Shown here piece by piece: positions 34,902-42,308 of a stretch of DNA of 64,000 nt. Positions within the stretch are counted from its first letter, which is position 1, and every line of letters begins with the position of its first letter. Location of the stretch: assembly GCA_016875875.1 (NCBI GenBank), contig VGOP01000004.1, positions 62,001 through 126,000 on the forward strand, in the 5' to 3' direction. A model generated the notes under the pieces. That model searched no databases and had not been told where the DNA came from. It saw nothing but the letters and a program-made list of their open reading frames with translations. A program made the translations under genes and the position numbers. The DNA comes from Chloroflexota bacterium. Lineage in GTDB: Bacteria; Chloroflexota; Dehalococcoidia; GIF9; UBA5629.

Positions 34902-35571
34902 GCTGAATCACCTCCGTACCTAATCGTCTGCCGTTAATTGTAAAGTAGAGTTCTCCTAAGAAAGCCTTCTTATTCTGCTTGTCGATGCGAAATTCCTGAA
35001 CAGTAGTAATTTTTCTTTCATAAATATCCTGATATTCGGTTTCTAGTCGTGGACAGTATGCCGCTGGTTTGCCGAACCACTCTCCCGTATAGTTAAAATC
35101 AATCCGTACATGTGCGCCCACTTCTAAGGCTTTGGACTCACGAGGAGGAAAGAATAGTACTTTTTCTGGGTGACTATCCAGGGGCATCCCCCATAATGAA
35201 AACCGCGCGTTAACGGCCACACCCTTACCCAAGTTTGCCCACTCAAATGTCGCCCCTGTGCCCGTTTGCAGAATCTTGTAGAGATGCTCATCGGGATCAA
35301 GCCCCTTAGTTTTTTGAGCTATGGAAACTAATAGCACAGGTAAGCATTCGGAATACCTCTGCGCTTTTATCTCTTCAGCTTGCTTCCTTGTGGCACCAGC
35401 AATTTCCGCAGTTCGTATAGCATAAATTCCAGTAACGCATATCAAGGCAAATAATAGGAGCAAATTCATAGCCTGACTCATATCAATGATATGCTTTATC
35501 AATAGAAAAACGATTAAACCGGCAAAAACAATTAGAAGAATACTTAACTTTTTTAATTCATTCTTTCTCAC
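34894..35571 (-). CDS. Unknown membrane protein embedded in the trp operon
   Basis: A 225-residue protein with two N-terminal membrane helices (about 8-27 and 33-52), a basic/acidic helix (AGATRKQAEEIKAQRYSE), then a soluble domain of about 150 residues rich in beta strands ending in EVIQHD. Start is GTG 35571 with GGAGG 8 bases upstream, inside the trpG end. It fits exactly between trpG and trpD with coupling on both sides, yet no tryptophan enzyme has this structure. No family function is recognised; the soluble domain probably faces one side of the membrane. Confidence 0.8.
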   Translation of the reverse strand: MRKNELKKLSILLIVFAGLIVFLLIKHIIDMSQAMNLLLLFALICVTGIYAIRTAEIAGATRKQAEEIKAQRYSECLPVLLVSIAQKTKGLDPDEHLYKILQTGTGATFEWANLGKGVAVNARFSLWGMPLDSHPEKVLFFPPRESKALEVGAHVRIDFNYTGEWFGKPAAYCPRLETEYQDIYERKITTVQEFRIDKQNKKAFLGELYFTINGRRLGTEVIQHD

Positions 35572-35575
35572 CTAC

Positions 35576-36142
35576 TTATCCTCCCTTAAGAAAATTTCTC
35601 AAAATATCCTTTCCCGCTTGGGTCATAAATGATTCAGGATGAAACTGAATGCCTTCTACCGGATATTGGCGATGACGTAACCCCATAATCGTGCCATCAT
35701 CCGTCCATGCTGTTATTTCAAGGCAATCAGGAAGCCCACCACGCTCCACTACCAACGAGTGATAGCGAATAGCAGAGAAGGGATTAGACAGCCCAGCAAA
35801 CACCCCTTGGTTGCTATGGTATATAAGGGATGACTTACCATGCATAATCTCCTTGGCTTGCCCAATAGACGCACCATAGCTATAACCGATGCACTGGTGC
35901 CCCAGACAGACGCCCAGTATGGGCAACCTGGAACCAAAATTTTGAATAACTTCATTGGAAATACCAGCTTGCAGCGGCGTAGAAGGTCCAGGCGAAATAA
36001 CTATCCGCTGAGGCTTCATTTTTTCAACTTCCTCAAGAGTCGTCTTGTCATTGCGTATCACCACCGCCTTTTCACCCAATTCACTCAGGTATTGAAAAAG
36101 GTTATAGGTGAAGCTATCATAGTTATCAATCAATAGCAGCAT
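35576..36142 (-). CDS. trpG: Anthranilate synthase component II (glutamine amidotransferase)
   Basis: Releases ammonia from glutamine for TrpE. The start is taken at ATG 36142 (MLLLIDNYDSFTYN, the normal N-terminus, 188 residues); an in-frame start at 36184 would add 14 residues within trpE. It has the catalytic Cys in GVCLGHQCIGY and His/Glu in GIQFHPESF. GAGAGG precedes the ATG. It overlaps trpE by about 17 bases. In some bacteria such a subunit also serves p-aminobenzoate synthesis. Confidence 0.95.
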   Translation of the reverse strand: MLLLIDNYDSFTYNLFQYLSELGEKAVVIRNDKTTLEEVEKMKPQRIVISPGPSTPLQAGISNEVIQNFGSRLPILGVCLGHQCIGYSYGASIGQAKEIMHGKSSLIYHSNQGVFAGLSNPFSAIRYHSLVVERGGLPDCLEITAWTDDGTIMGLRHRQYPVEGIQFHPESFMTQAGKDILRNFLKGG

Positions 36143-37598
36143 TTTTCCTCTCAGCTGTCCGACTCGAACTCTCAGCTTGATCAATAGCTTTAAGTAGAGC
36201 CTGAGCCTTGTTCATGGTTTCTTGATATTCGCGTTCTGGTATGCTGTCGTAGACAATGCCACATCCAGCCTGGACATAGGCAGTTCCCTTAGCAACCACC
36301 ATGGTTCTTATGGCTATGGCCATATCCATGTTGCCTGAGAATGAGAAATAGCCCACAGCTCCGGCATAGGGCCCTCTTTTCTCGGGTTCGAATTCGGCAA
36401 TTATCTCCATCGCCCGAATTTTTGGAGCTCCGGACACAGTGCCGGCAGGAAAACAAGCCTGCAGGGCATCAAATGAAGTCAGTTCACGCTGCAACTTACC
36501 TTGAACATGAGTAACTAAATGCATTACATGAGAGTAGCGTTCCACCTCCATCAGTTCGCTAACCTCAACAGTACCCGGCTCGCTCACACGCCCGATGTCA
36601 TTGCGACCCAGGTCCACCAGCATAATGTGTTCAGCACGTTCCTTCTCATCATTGCGCAGCTCTTGCTCCATCAGGATATCCTCATCCAAGCTTTTCCCTC
36701 TTGGCCTGGTGCCAGCCAGAGGGCGGGTCATCACCATACCATCCTCTACTCTTGCCAGAATCTCAGGGGAGGCACCGATAATGCAAAAGTCGGTGAAATC
36801 GAGAAAGAACATGTATGGGGAGGGATTCAGGGTGCGCAGTGCTCTATAAATTTCAAAAGGAGCAGCACCGGTAGGTTGAGCCAAACGCTGGGAGAGTACC
36901 ACCTGAATAGCCTCCCCGGAAGTGATATACTGTTTTACTTTCTGCACGCTGGCTTCAAACTCATCCTTAGAAAAGTTTGAGGAAAGGTTATAGTTTGTTT
37001 TAGAAGGAATGGCAGCCTTTTTGTCCTGGTTTGGTTCAAGCACACGATTCAATCTATCTATAAGGTTATCAATCTTGTCCACCGCACTTTGATAGGCTTG
37101 CTCTATGTCCCCGTCAAGACGAACATGGCTCAAAACTTTAATCTTATGGGTGACGTGGTCAAAGACAAGCATGGTATCCACAAACATAAACAAGGATTCA
37201 GGTAATTCCAAGGGGTCACTAGCAGGAGATGGCAATTCCTCAAAACGAGTGGCCACCTCATAGCTAAGATACCCCACTGCCCCACCGCAAAACCTGGGCA
37301 AGTCACTAATTGGCACTATTTTGTATTTTCCCAATTCTTCAGCTATGAGCGGGAGAGGATTAATTCTATCTTTTGCTCTAGCCACCAACACCTGGTACGG
37401 CTCAGTGCCTATGAAGCTATAGCGAGCCAGCCGCGCACCACCCTCGACACTTTCCAAAAGAAAGGAATAGCCGCCACGGTTAATCTTCAAAAAGGCTGAC
37501 ACGGGTGTATCCAAATCAGCAACGATTTCACGGTAAATAGGTATTAGGCTGCCGTCCTTTTTTCGTTTCTTGACTTCATCTAGTGTTGGGTAATACAT
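36126..37598 (-). CDS. trpE: Anthranilate synthase component I
   Basis: Converts chorismate plus ammonia into anthranilate, the first committed step. The 490 residues show RPLAGTRPRG, LVDLGRNDIGRV, FPAGTVSGAPKIRAMEI and GAVGYFSFSG, and an N-terminal LLESVEGG-x-ARYSF segment that forms the tryptophan feedback site. It is the first gene of the operon, 22 bases after the T-box terminator; GGAGG lies 4 bases before its ATG. Confidence 0.96.
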   Translation of the reverse strand: MYYPTLDEVKKRKKDGSLIPIYREIVADLDTPVSAFLKINRGGYSFLLESVEGGARLARYSFIGTEPYQVLVARAKDRINPLPLIAEELGKYKIVPISDLPRFCGGAVGYLSYEVATRFEELPSPASDPLELPESLFMFVDTMLVFDHVTHKIKVLSHVRLDGDIEQAYQSAVDKIDNLIDRLNRVLEPNQDKKAAIPSKTNYNLSSNFSKDEFEASVQKVKQYITSGEAIQVVLSQRLAQPTGAAPFEIYRALRTLNPSPYMFFLDFTDFCIIGASPEILARVEDGMVMTRPLAGTRPRGKSLDEDILMEQELRNDEKERAEHIMLVDLGRNDIGRVSEPGTVEVSELMEVERYSHVMHLVTHVQGKLQRELTSFDALQACFPAGTVSGAPKIRAMEIIAEFEPEKRGPYAGAVGYFSFSGNMDMAIAIRTMVVAKGTAYVQAGCGIVYDSIPEREYQETMNKAQALLKAIDQAESSSRTAERKNAAID

Positions 37599-37620
37599 TG
37601 AACCTCCGGCAATCTCGTAA

Positions 37621-37925
37621 ATAAAAAACCTCTCGCCATAGGGGCGAGAGGTTTTCTTCGCGGTACCACCCTAATTGATCGCCTGTTACCTTAAGGCAAT
37701 CATCTCAATCAGGTACGGCTTCAACATTTCTGAAGCGATACCCTGGGCTCTAATAACGGTGCCCACTCCGTCAAAGCCTACTTGGGCATTCTCCTTTCGG
37801 TTTGCGGCTCCCGAGTCCATTCAACCTCTGCATTAGCACCGGCTCACACCTTCCCCGGCTCTCTGAGCTTCGCTGGAGGCCTACTAGTCTCGTTCCCAGC
37901 CTTTGTTCTATTCTATTTTAGTGAT
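37621..37925 (-). ncRNA. T-box riboswitch (tRNA-Trp) controlling the trp operon
   Basis: On the minus strand the leader contains the T-box antiterminator core AGGGTGGTACCGCG at 37659-37672, the conserved Stem I distal loop GGTGTGAGCC (37841-37850), and a specifier region GAATGGACTC with the Trp codon TGG at 37817-37819. It is followed by a terminator hairpin. Uncharged tRNA-Trp should stabilise the antiterminator and allow transcription of trpEGDCFBA. The UGGU bulge would pair with an A73 (or wobble with G73) tRNA end. Confidence 0.93.
37625..37655 (-). terminator. T-box-controlled intrinsic terminator
   Basis: AAAACCTCTCGCC (37643-37655 read on the minus strand) pairs with GGCGAGAGGTTTT (37625-37637) in a 13 bp stem with a 5-base loop, running into a T-tract. 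It is mutually exclusive with the upstream T-box antiterminator and lies 27 bases before trpE. Confidence 0.92.
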
Positions 37926-37931
37926 GACTCT

Positions 37932-37960
37932 AGTGTAGTCAACAACGAGCTTCTTGTCAA
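37932..37960 (-). promoter_or_regulatory. Promoter of the trp operon
   Basis: On the minus strand TTGACA (37955-37960) and TACACT (37932-37937) are separated by exactly 17 bases. Initiation near 37925 gives the T-box leader of about 300 bases. Confidence 0.8.
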
Positions 37961-37980
37961 GTTTCGTACTTATTGTGAGA

Positions 37981-38220
37981 AGCTGGCAACTTAAGGTTAA
38001 ATGGTGGGGCATTATGGACAGTTCCCGAACTCGTGTTTGATAGTAAGAAACTGAAGCCAATGCTTGAGCAACTTCTTGCTACTGTTCATATGGCATAAAA
38101 ATTTCACAAAGACATACTTAAAGCATTAGCGTCATGTACATTAGTTTGAAATGTTGAGGCCGTGATAAAAATGAAAGAGCGAATCGCAAAGCTTTGACAG
38201 CCCATGACTGGACGGATTTG
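37981..38220. other. Non-coding stretch upstream of the trp promoter
   Basis: No complete gene is seen. A short plus-strand open frame ending in TAA at 38094-38096 reads ALWTVPELVFDSKKLK and then PMLEQLLATV, which looks protein-like and might be the tail of a lost gene, but it has no start context and no recognised family. The rest is featureless. Confidence 0.3.
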
Positions 38221-38922
38221 TCATTCTTTGATAACATGCGACGCTATCCTGGTTTTACCTCCTTTTTTAAACCTGAAATCGCACTTCTCAAAGCCGTCGG
38301 CGATTGTCCTCGTCCGGATTAAGCCCCATCCAAATAACTCGCTATAAACAATATCTGCTGTGCAAATATAGGGCGCAAGTTCGGCGGCGCCTTGTTTAGA
38401 CAGGAATTTGCAGGCGCCACATTCAGTATAGTCCACGCCATAGTCGAATTCCCTTCCGTCACCGTCTACGACAGAAAAAACATATCCTCCAGGGTACAGT
38501 CGCTTCTGCGATTCTAAAGCCCTCTTTTTCAATGCTCTTAAGTAGATCTTTGAGAAGCTCAGATTTCCGATAAGGCGGTGTACAATCCTTGGATACGAAT
38601 TCAGGACAGCTTCGCACATGAGGTAATACAACTTCCCGGTCTCTTCCACTGTCTTGCCGTGACTACTAAGCACTCGATAAATCGCCAGCGACTGAGCTGT
38701 AGCCGTTATGAACTGTACAAGAATCTTGCTGTGACCTACATAAGGGATTTCGGGGATCAGCTTTGAGTATTCTTGGCGGGTCTCACTAACTATTGTTTCA
38801 GTAAATTTTTCGCCATACTGCGATACCAAAACACCTTTTACTGTTTTCATTAAATTGTCAAAGTCTTTGAGGAGTTTTGATTTTCGTGAGATAAAATAAG
38901 TTTCAGCGAATTTGTGGCTCAT
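38221..38922 (-). CDS. L-2-amino-thiazoline-4-carboxylate hydrolase family protein
   Basis: A 233-residue soluble protein of the ATC-hydrolase family. Family marks are the alpha-helical N-terminal half, the Y-x-MCEAVLNSYPRIV segment, and a C-terminal region DYTECGACKFLSKQG, ELAPYICTADIVYSE and FGWGLIRTRTIADGFEKCDF with conserved cysteines and Asp. Members open the thiazoline ring in D-cysteine formation or have unknown roles. The start is ATG 38922, because GGAGGT lies 7 bases upstream; the longer in-frame ATG 38937 would place that site inside the gene. It stands alone. Confidence 0.78.
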   Translation of the reverse strand: MSHKFAETYFISRKSKLLKDFDNLMKTVKGVLVSQYGEKFTETIVSETRQEYSKLIPEIPYVGHSKILVQFITATAQSLAIYRVLSSHGKTVEETGKLYYLMCEAVLNSYPRIVHRLIGNLSFSKIYLRALKKRALESQKRLYPGGYVFSVVDGDGREFDYGVDYTECGACKFLSKQGAAELAPYICTADIVYSELFGWGLIRTRTIADGFEKCDFRFKKGGKTRIASHVIKE

Positions 38923-38937
38923 ATTGAATACCTCCAT

Positions 38938-39236
38938 AACCCTGCTGAATATATTTTATCAGGGTTACAGCTCAAACGCATTTCTTCAACTATAGCAGGA
39001 AGCTCTCAATAGCATTAGAAATAGTAATTCCTGGATCTGACGCTACAGCTAAATGAGCATGTTGTTTATTAGTAGTTACTTCTTTGGATACTAAGGATTT
39101 AGGAGAAATGGTGGCAGCGACTAGATTTGAGCTAGTGACCAAGGGCTTATCTGGGCTTTAATTAATAATTCGCACTAATAGCCAGCAAAGCATAGGGTTC
39201 GGGATCTGTCCAGAATGGTTACAGTTTCAGGTTCGA
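38938..39236. other. Intergenic stretch containing a tRNA fragment
   Basis: No open frame of note. The only structured element is the 3' tRNA-like fragment at 39109-39150, described separately. The remainder shows nothing that can be supported. Confidence 0.4.
39109..39150 (-). other. 3' half of a tRNA gene (possible integration remnant)
   Basis: Read on the minus strand: ATAAGCCCTTGGTC (anticodon-loop 3' side and variable loop), then ACTAG-CTCAAAT-CTAGT (a T-arm with a mutated T-loop), CGCTGCC acceptor strand, A and an encoded CCA. The CAT-anticodon type tRNA (tRNA-Met family) has this layout. No matching 5' half (GGCAGCG) was found nearby. Such 3' fragments are commonly left by elements that integrate into tRNA genes. 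Confidence 0.5.
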
Positions 39237-39312
39237 TGGTGGAGCTGATGGGATTCGAACCCACTACCTTTTGACTGCCAGTCAAACGCTCTCCCGATTG
39301 AGCTACAGCCCC
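39237..39312 (-). tRNA. tRNA-Ala(GGC)
   Basis: A full cloverleaf on the minus strand: acceptor GGGGCTG with CAGCTCC, D-arm GCTC..GAGC, anticodon stem TTTGA/TCAAA with loop CTGGCAG (anticodon GGC, codon GCC), T-arm GTGGG TTCGAAT CCCAT, A73 and an encoded CCA. The G3-U70 wobble, the alanine identity element, is present. Confidence 0.95.
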
Positions 39313-39356
39313 ACGCCAAAAAGTCTAGCAAAAAGCTCGGCGAAACTCAAACGGCA

Positions 39357-39602
39357 CTAATGTTTCAGGGGCCGACCCCAGGCATCCTTGCGCCACTCGC
39401 TGGCAATGAGGATGAAATCAGTAAGCCACCAGACACCAAAACAGCTCAAGGTAAGGAGCTTAACAATTGCCGAGCGCGTTCTGCCGATATAAAAACGGTC
39501 AGCCCCAAAGGGCCCAAGGAAAAGAGATAGAAGAAGCGCTACTCGCCAGCTTCTTAGCTTAGGCTTAGATTTAGGCTTAGATTTAGACTTAGACTTAGGC
39601 AT
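39357..39602 (-). CDS. TM2-domain membrane protein with basic N-terminal repeats
   Basis: 81 residues. The N-terminus is a Lys/Ser/Pro repeat (KSKSKPKSKPK) encoded by a tandem hexamer-like DNA repeat; the rest is a TM2 domain of two helices with LFLGPFGADRFYIGR between them and a C-terminal FGVWWLTDFILI. Function of TM2 proteins is not established. It lies 7 bases after a VTT-protein gene and ends the long minus-strand run that begins at the heat-shock promoter. Confidence 0.8.
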   Translation of the reverse strand: MPKSKSKSKPKSKPKLRSWRVALLLSLFLGPFGADRFYIGRTRSAIVKLLTLSCFGVWWLTDFILIASEWRKDAWGRPLKH

Positions 39603-39609
39603 AGACCAT

Positions 39610-40194
39610 CTAAATTCCTAGCACTCCTACCCAGCGTAGTATAGAGCGTAAGCCGAAATAACCCAAATAGGCAATTGCCATGTTCTTTAAAGCCTTACCT
39701 GCCCAGCATAAAAAGAAAAATTTGACCAGCCCAAACCGAAGCATTCCAGCTATGGCCGTGAACGGATAGAACAAAGGATTAAGGATGGCTGACATTAAGA
39801 AGACAGCTATCTCACCACGACGACGTATCCAATCAGTAAATTTGTCCATGAATTTGTGGTTAATATTTTGTATAGCTTTTTGTCCGCCCCAGCCACTCAG
39901 GTAAATACCAATACTACCAACTGCTTCCCCTAATCCAGACACGATTCCAACCAGAGCTGGATTTAATACGCTGCCCAAAGTGAATACAACTAAAACACCG
40001 GGTATAGGCACAAAAATTGTAGCACCAGCAAGAATACTGATAACGAATGCGCCAAGGTAACCATAGTGTTGAGCCTGCCTGACATAATCCCAGTAAAAAA
40101 CAACAGCCACACAACAAGCAATAGTGAGCGCTAGTGCCAAGCCGCCTATAATATATTCCTTTTTCCTCGACCCAGTCTTTGTTGCCATCGTCAA
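39610..40194 (-). CDS. VTT/SNARE-associated (DedA-superfamily) membrane protein
   Basis: 194 residues and five or six hydrophobic segments. The VTT domain is seen in GAFVISILAGATIFVPIPG, GIVSGLGEAVGSIGIYLSG with a re-entrant loop, and RRGEIAVFLMSAILNPLF. VTT proteins are linked to membrane lipid scrambling or transport; the specific cargo is unknown. It pairs with a second VTT gene at 41649-42308. Gaps of 36 and 7 bases link it with neighbours. Confidence 0.8.
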   Translation of the reverse strand: MTMATKTGSRKKEYIIGGLALALTIACCVAVVFYWDYVRQAQHYGYLGAFVISILAGATIFVPIPGVLVVFTLGSVLNPALVGIVSGLGEAVGSIGIYLSGWGGQKAIQNINHKFMDKFTDWIRRRGEIAVFLMSAILNPLFYPFTAIAGMLRFGLVKFFFLCWAGKALKNMAIAYLGYFGLRSILRWVGVLGI

Positions 40195-40230
40195 TTTCGA
40201 AGATTATCCGGTTTAAGCTGGCTACCTCTC

Positions 40231-41004
40231 TTATTTCTTGGCGCCAAAATTAGTCTTAAGGAAATCAGTGATTCGTCTCTGAATCCTTGGATTATCCCAG
40301 TCGTATTCGTGTCCCTGGGCACTAACGCAATGAGCAAACATTACCCGTTTTCCCATAAGCCGATACCACATCCACTTAAAAGGAGCAGCCATAAGAATTC
40401 TAGCCCCAACCCACAGATTACCTTGCACTAGAACGTCAGGCTTGACACCATTACCTTCTACTACTAGCGTCCTCTTGGTAACTGTCCGCCATGATTTGTA
40501 CTGGAAGGGAAAGCCCAATTCAATGCTATAGACCGGGTAACGTCCACCTAGCTGCTGCATAACTGCGCTACCGAAGGCAGCTCCCTGACTTATCCCTACC
40601 AAGATAACCTTGATAGCATTGACATGTTTGATGATAAATCGCAGCCAAGCCGCCATTATATTTGCCTTAGAAGCAAAAAAACGAAATTGCTCTCTCAAGT
40701 CCCGCATCTGCTCCCGACACCCCGTACCGCTGCGGAAATACTGGGTCAGCAACGACCTGTGCCCCATTCCCTCAGTGACTGCTTTAATTCCGACCACTAT
40801 GCCCCTTTCCCACTCCAGACATTGGTCTAACCGGGCATGCCCCCAACCACCAGGGTTATGAACAATGAGGAAGTCTTTCCCTTTGGCTTTAGCACAAACA
40901 TCCACAAGTTGATTAGCAAAATCACTGCCTGTATCACCAATTCCAAAAAGTTGCTGAGCCAGGCGATAGGCGTCTTCCCGTAAAGTTAGACTCGCACTAG
41001 TCAT
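40231..41004 (-). CDS. Alpha/beta-hydrolase-like protein
   Basis: A 257-residue soluble protein. ILVGISQGAAFGSAVM is a GxSxG nucleophile elbow after a beta strand, and CVSAQGHEYDW near the C-terminus offers the histidine; an acidic third residue is not clear. FLIVHNPGGWG near residue 50 forms the first core strand and possible oxyanion region. Lipase-like activity is plausible but not shown. It lies between a membrane-anchored methyltransferase and a VTT gene, suggesting a lipid-related job (inference). Confidence 0.65.
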   Translation of the reverse strand: MTSASLTLREDAYRLAQQLFGIGDTGSDFANQLVDVCAKAKGKDFLIVHNPGGWGHARLDQCLEWERGIVVGIKAVTEGMGHRSLLTQYFRSGTGCREQMRDLREQFRFFASKANIMAAWLRFIIKHVNAIKVILVGISQGAAFGSAVMQQLGGRYPVYSIELGFPFQYKSWRTVTKRTLVVEGNGVKPDVLVQGNLWVGARILMAAPFKWMWYRLMGKRVMFAHCVSAQGHEYDWDNPRIQRRITDFLKTNFGAKK

Positions 41005-41046
41005 CCTTGGTACCTCGCTGTCGTTTTGGGGACTTCACAGGAAATC

Positions 41047-41634
41047 TTAATCAACGGAGCATATACCTGAACGCACCAATGGGGGATACCTTGCACTCTT
41101 CTTGCCTACTGAATTGTTCCTCTGCTCAAGATAGATTGCGTTGCCCTTTTGCCAAACCCATAGATGATGGCCAGGGTGAAGCCATGCCCCAATAGATTGC
41201 CTCGAAGGATAAACAAGAAAAACGGTCTCTGCTACTCTGATAAGCTCATCCAATGCCATATCGGCATAAGGAATTGATTGCAGGTGCTCCAATATGTGAC
41301 TGGCAAAAACGGCTCCAAATGCTTTGTCGGAGAACGGAATTCTGGTAACATCGGCAATCACCCCGCAGGGGTGCCCTTCGAAGGCCCGGCGCTCAATATC
41401 GAGACAAACATCACCGCCACCGTGCGCAGGCATCTTTAGCCACCGGCGAATTCCCCTGTCGCTCCATGGCCCACCGGCTACAAGAAGTGGCTTACTAGTC
41501 TTCCGGGCACGGGCAGCAGCTGCCTCGTACTTACTGTCTTTATCCTGAATTTCACCAACCCAAACGGCGAACTGCCAGATTACTACACCGAGCGATATTC
41601 CGACCATGCAGAAAAAGAAGATATACACTTTTTC
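41047..41634 (-). CDS. Membrane-anchored methyltransferase-like protein
   Basis: About 195 residues from GTG 41634. A single N-terminal helix (YIFFFCMVGISLGVVIWQF) anchors a domain with CLDIERR, a DVTRIPFSDKAFGAVFASHILEHL segment of type 11 methyltransferases and AETVFLVYPSRQS. The usual glycine-rich motif I is poorly conserved (LLVAGGPWSDR), so activity is uncertain. An in-frame TTG at 41697 would overlap the preceding VTT gene by 49 bases; no start has a clear ribosome site. Confidence 0.65.
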   Translation of the reverse strand, partial: EKVYIFFFCMVGISLGVVIWQFAVWVGEIQDKDSKYEAAAARARKTSKPLLVAGGPWSDRGIRRWLKMPAHGGGDVCLDIERRAFEGHPCGVIADVTRIPFSDKAFGAVFASHILEHLQSIPYADMALDELIRVAETVFLVYPSRQSIGAWLHPGHHLWVWQKGNAIYLEQRNNSVGKKSARYPPLVRSGICSVD

Positions 41635-41648
41635 AATTACATTCCCTT

Positions 41649-42308
41649 CTAGATTCCCAGAAATCGGAAAAGCGAAGTTAACCCGAAATAACCACAAAAG
41701 GCTATGAATGAACTTTTTACTACGTTACCCAGTAGAGAGAAAAGGAGGAATTTCCATGCAGGATAACGAAGTGACGCCATGGCAATAGTCATCGGCAAGT
41801 GGAAAGGATTTATTATGGCCGACATGGTAAAGACAGCCAGTGAGCCGTGCCGCTGTGCCCACCTCAAGGCCCTATCATACAAGCCTCTATTAACTTTATA
41901 AGCGAGTTTCTGAGACAGGTCTCTGCTCCCATAGCCAAGCATGAAAGTGAGCAGTTGACCCAGGCTGGCACCCAACCCTGAGATTATACCCACCAACATA
42001 GGCGCTCCTATCTGAAATTGAGGTGCCAGGATAGACGGCAACGTGAATACTAAAAGCCAATAGGGAACAGGGATGGCTATCATGCTCAACAAGCTTCCAC
42101 CGAGGAAGGCAACGATGAGCATGCCCAGAAGGCCATAGGTGGCTACATATTTCGCACCCAGCAGGTAATCTTTATAGTAGATGGCAGCAAAACAGAGAAG
42201 GATAGTGAGTAGTAAAGACAGGACACCTAATGTGATGTCTCTTACAGATAACCGCTGCTTGACTTCATCTCTGGCGGTTACGGTGTCCATTCGTGAGGAA
42301 TTTCCCAT
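41649..42308 (-). CDS. VTT/SNARE-associated (DedA-superfamily) membrane protein, second copy
   Basis: A paralogue of the protein at 39610-40194, 219 residues. It shows LLGMLIVAFLGGSLLSMIAIP, VGIISGLGASLGQLLTFMLGYG and RHGSLAVFTMSAIINPFHLP. Its ATG immediately follows the clpC stop (TAGATG), so it is translated from the same message as the chaperone ATPase. Likely lipid scrambling/transport in the cytoplasmic membrane (family-based). Confidence 0.82.
   Translation of the reverse strand: MGNSSRMDTVTARDEVKQRLSVRDITLGVLSLLLTILLCFAAIYYKDYLLGAKYVATYGLLGMLIVAFLGGSLLSMIAIPVPYWLLVFTLPSILAPQFQIGAPMLVGIISGLGASLGQLLTFMLGYGSRDLSQKLAYKVNRGLYDRALRWAQRHGSLAVFTMSAIINPFHLPMTIAMASLRYPAWKFLLFSLLGNVVKSSFIAFCGYFGLTSLFRFLGI

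Noticed and set aside
39313-39356. Terminator after the TM2 gene or tRNA promoter
   Set aside because: No stable hairpin with a T-tract and no clear promoter hexamers could be supported in this short spacer.
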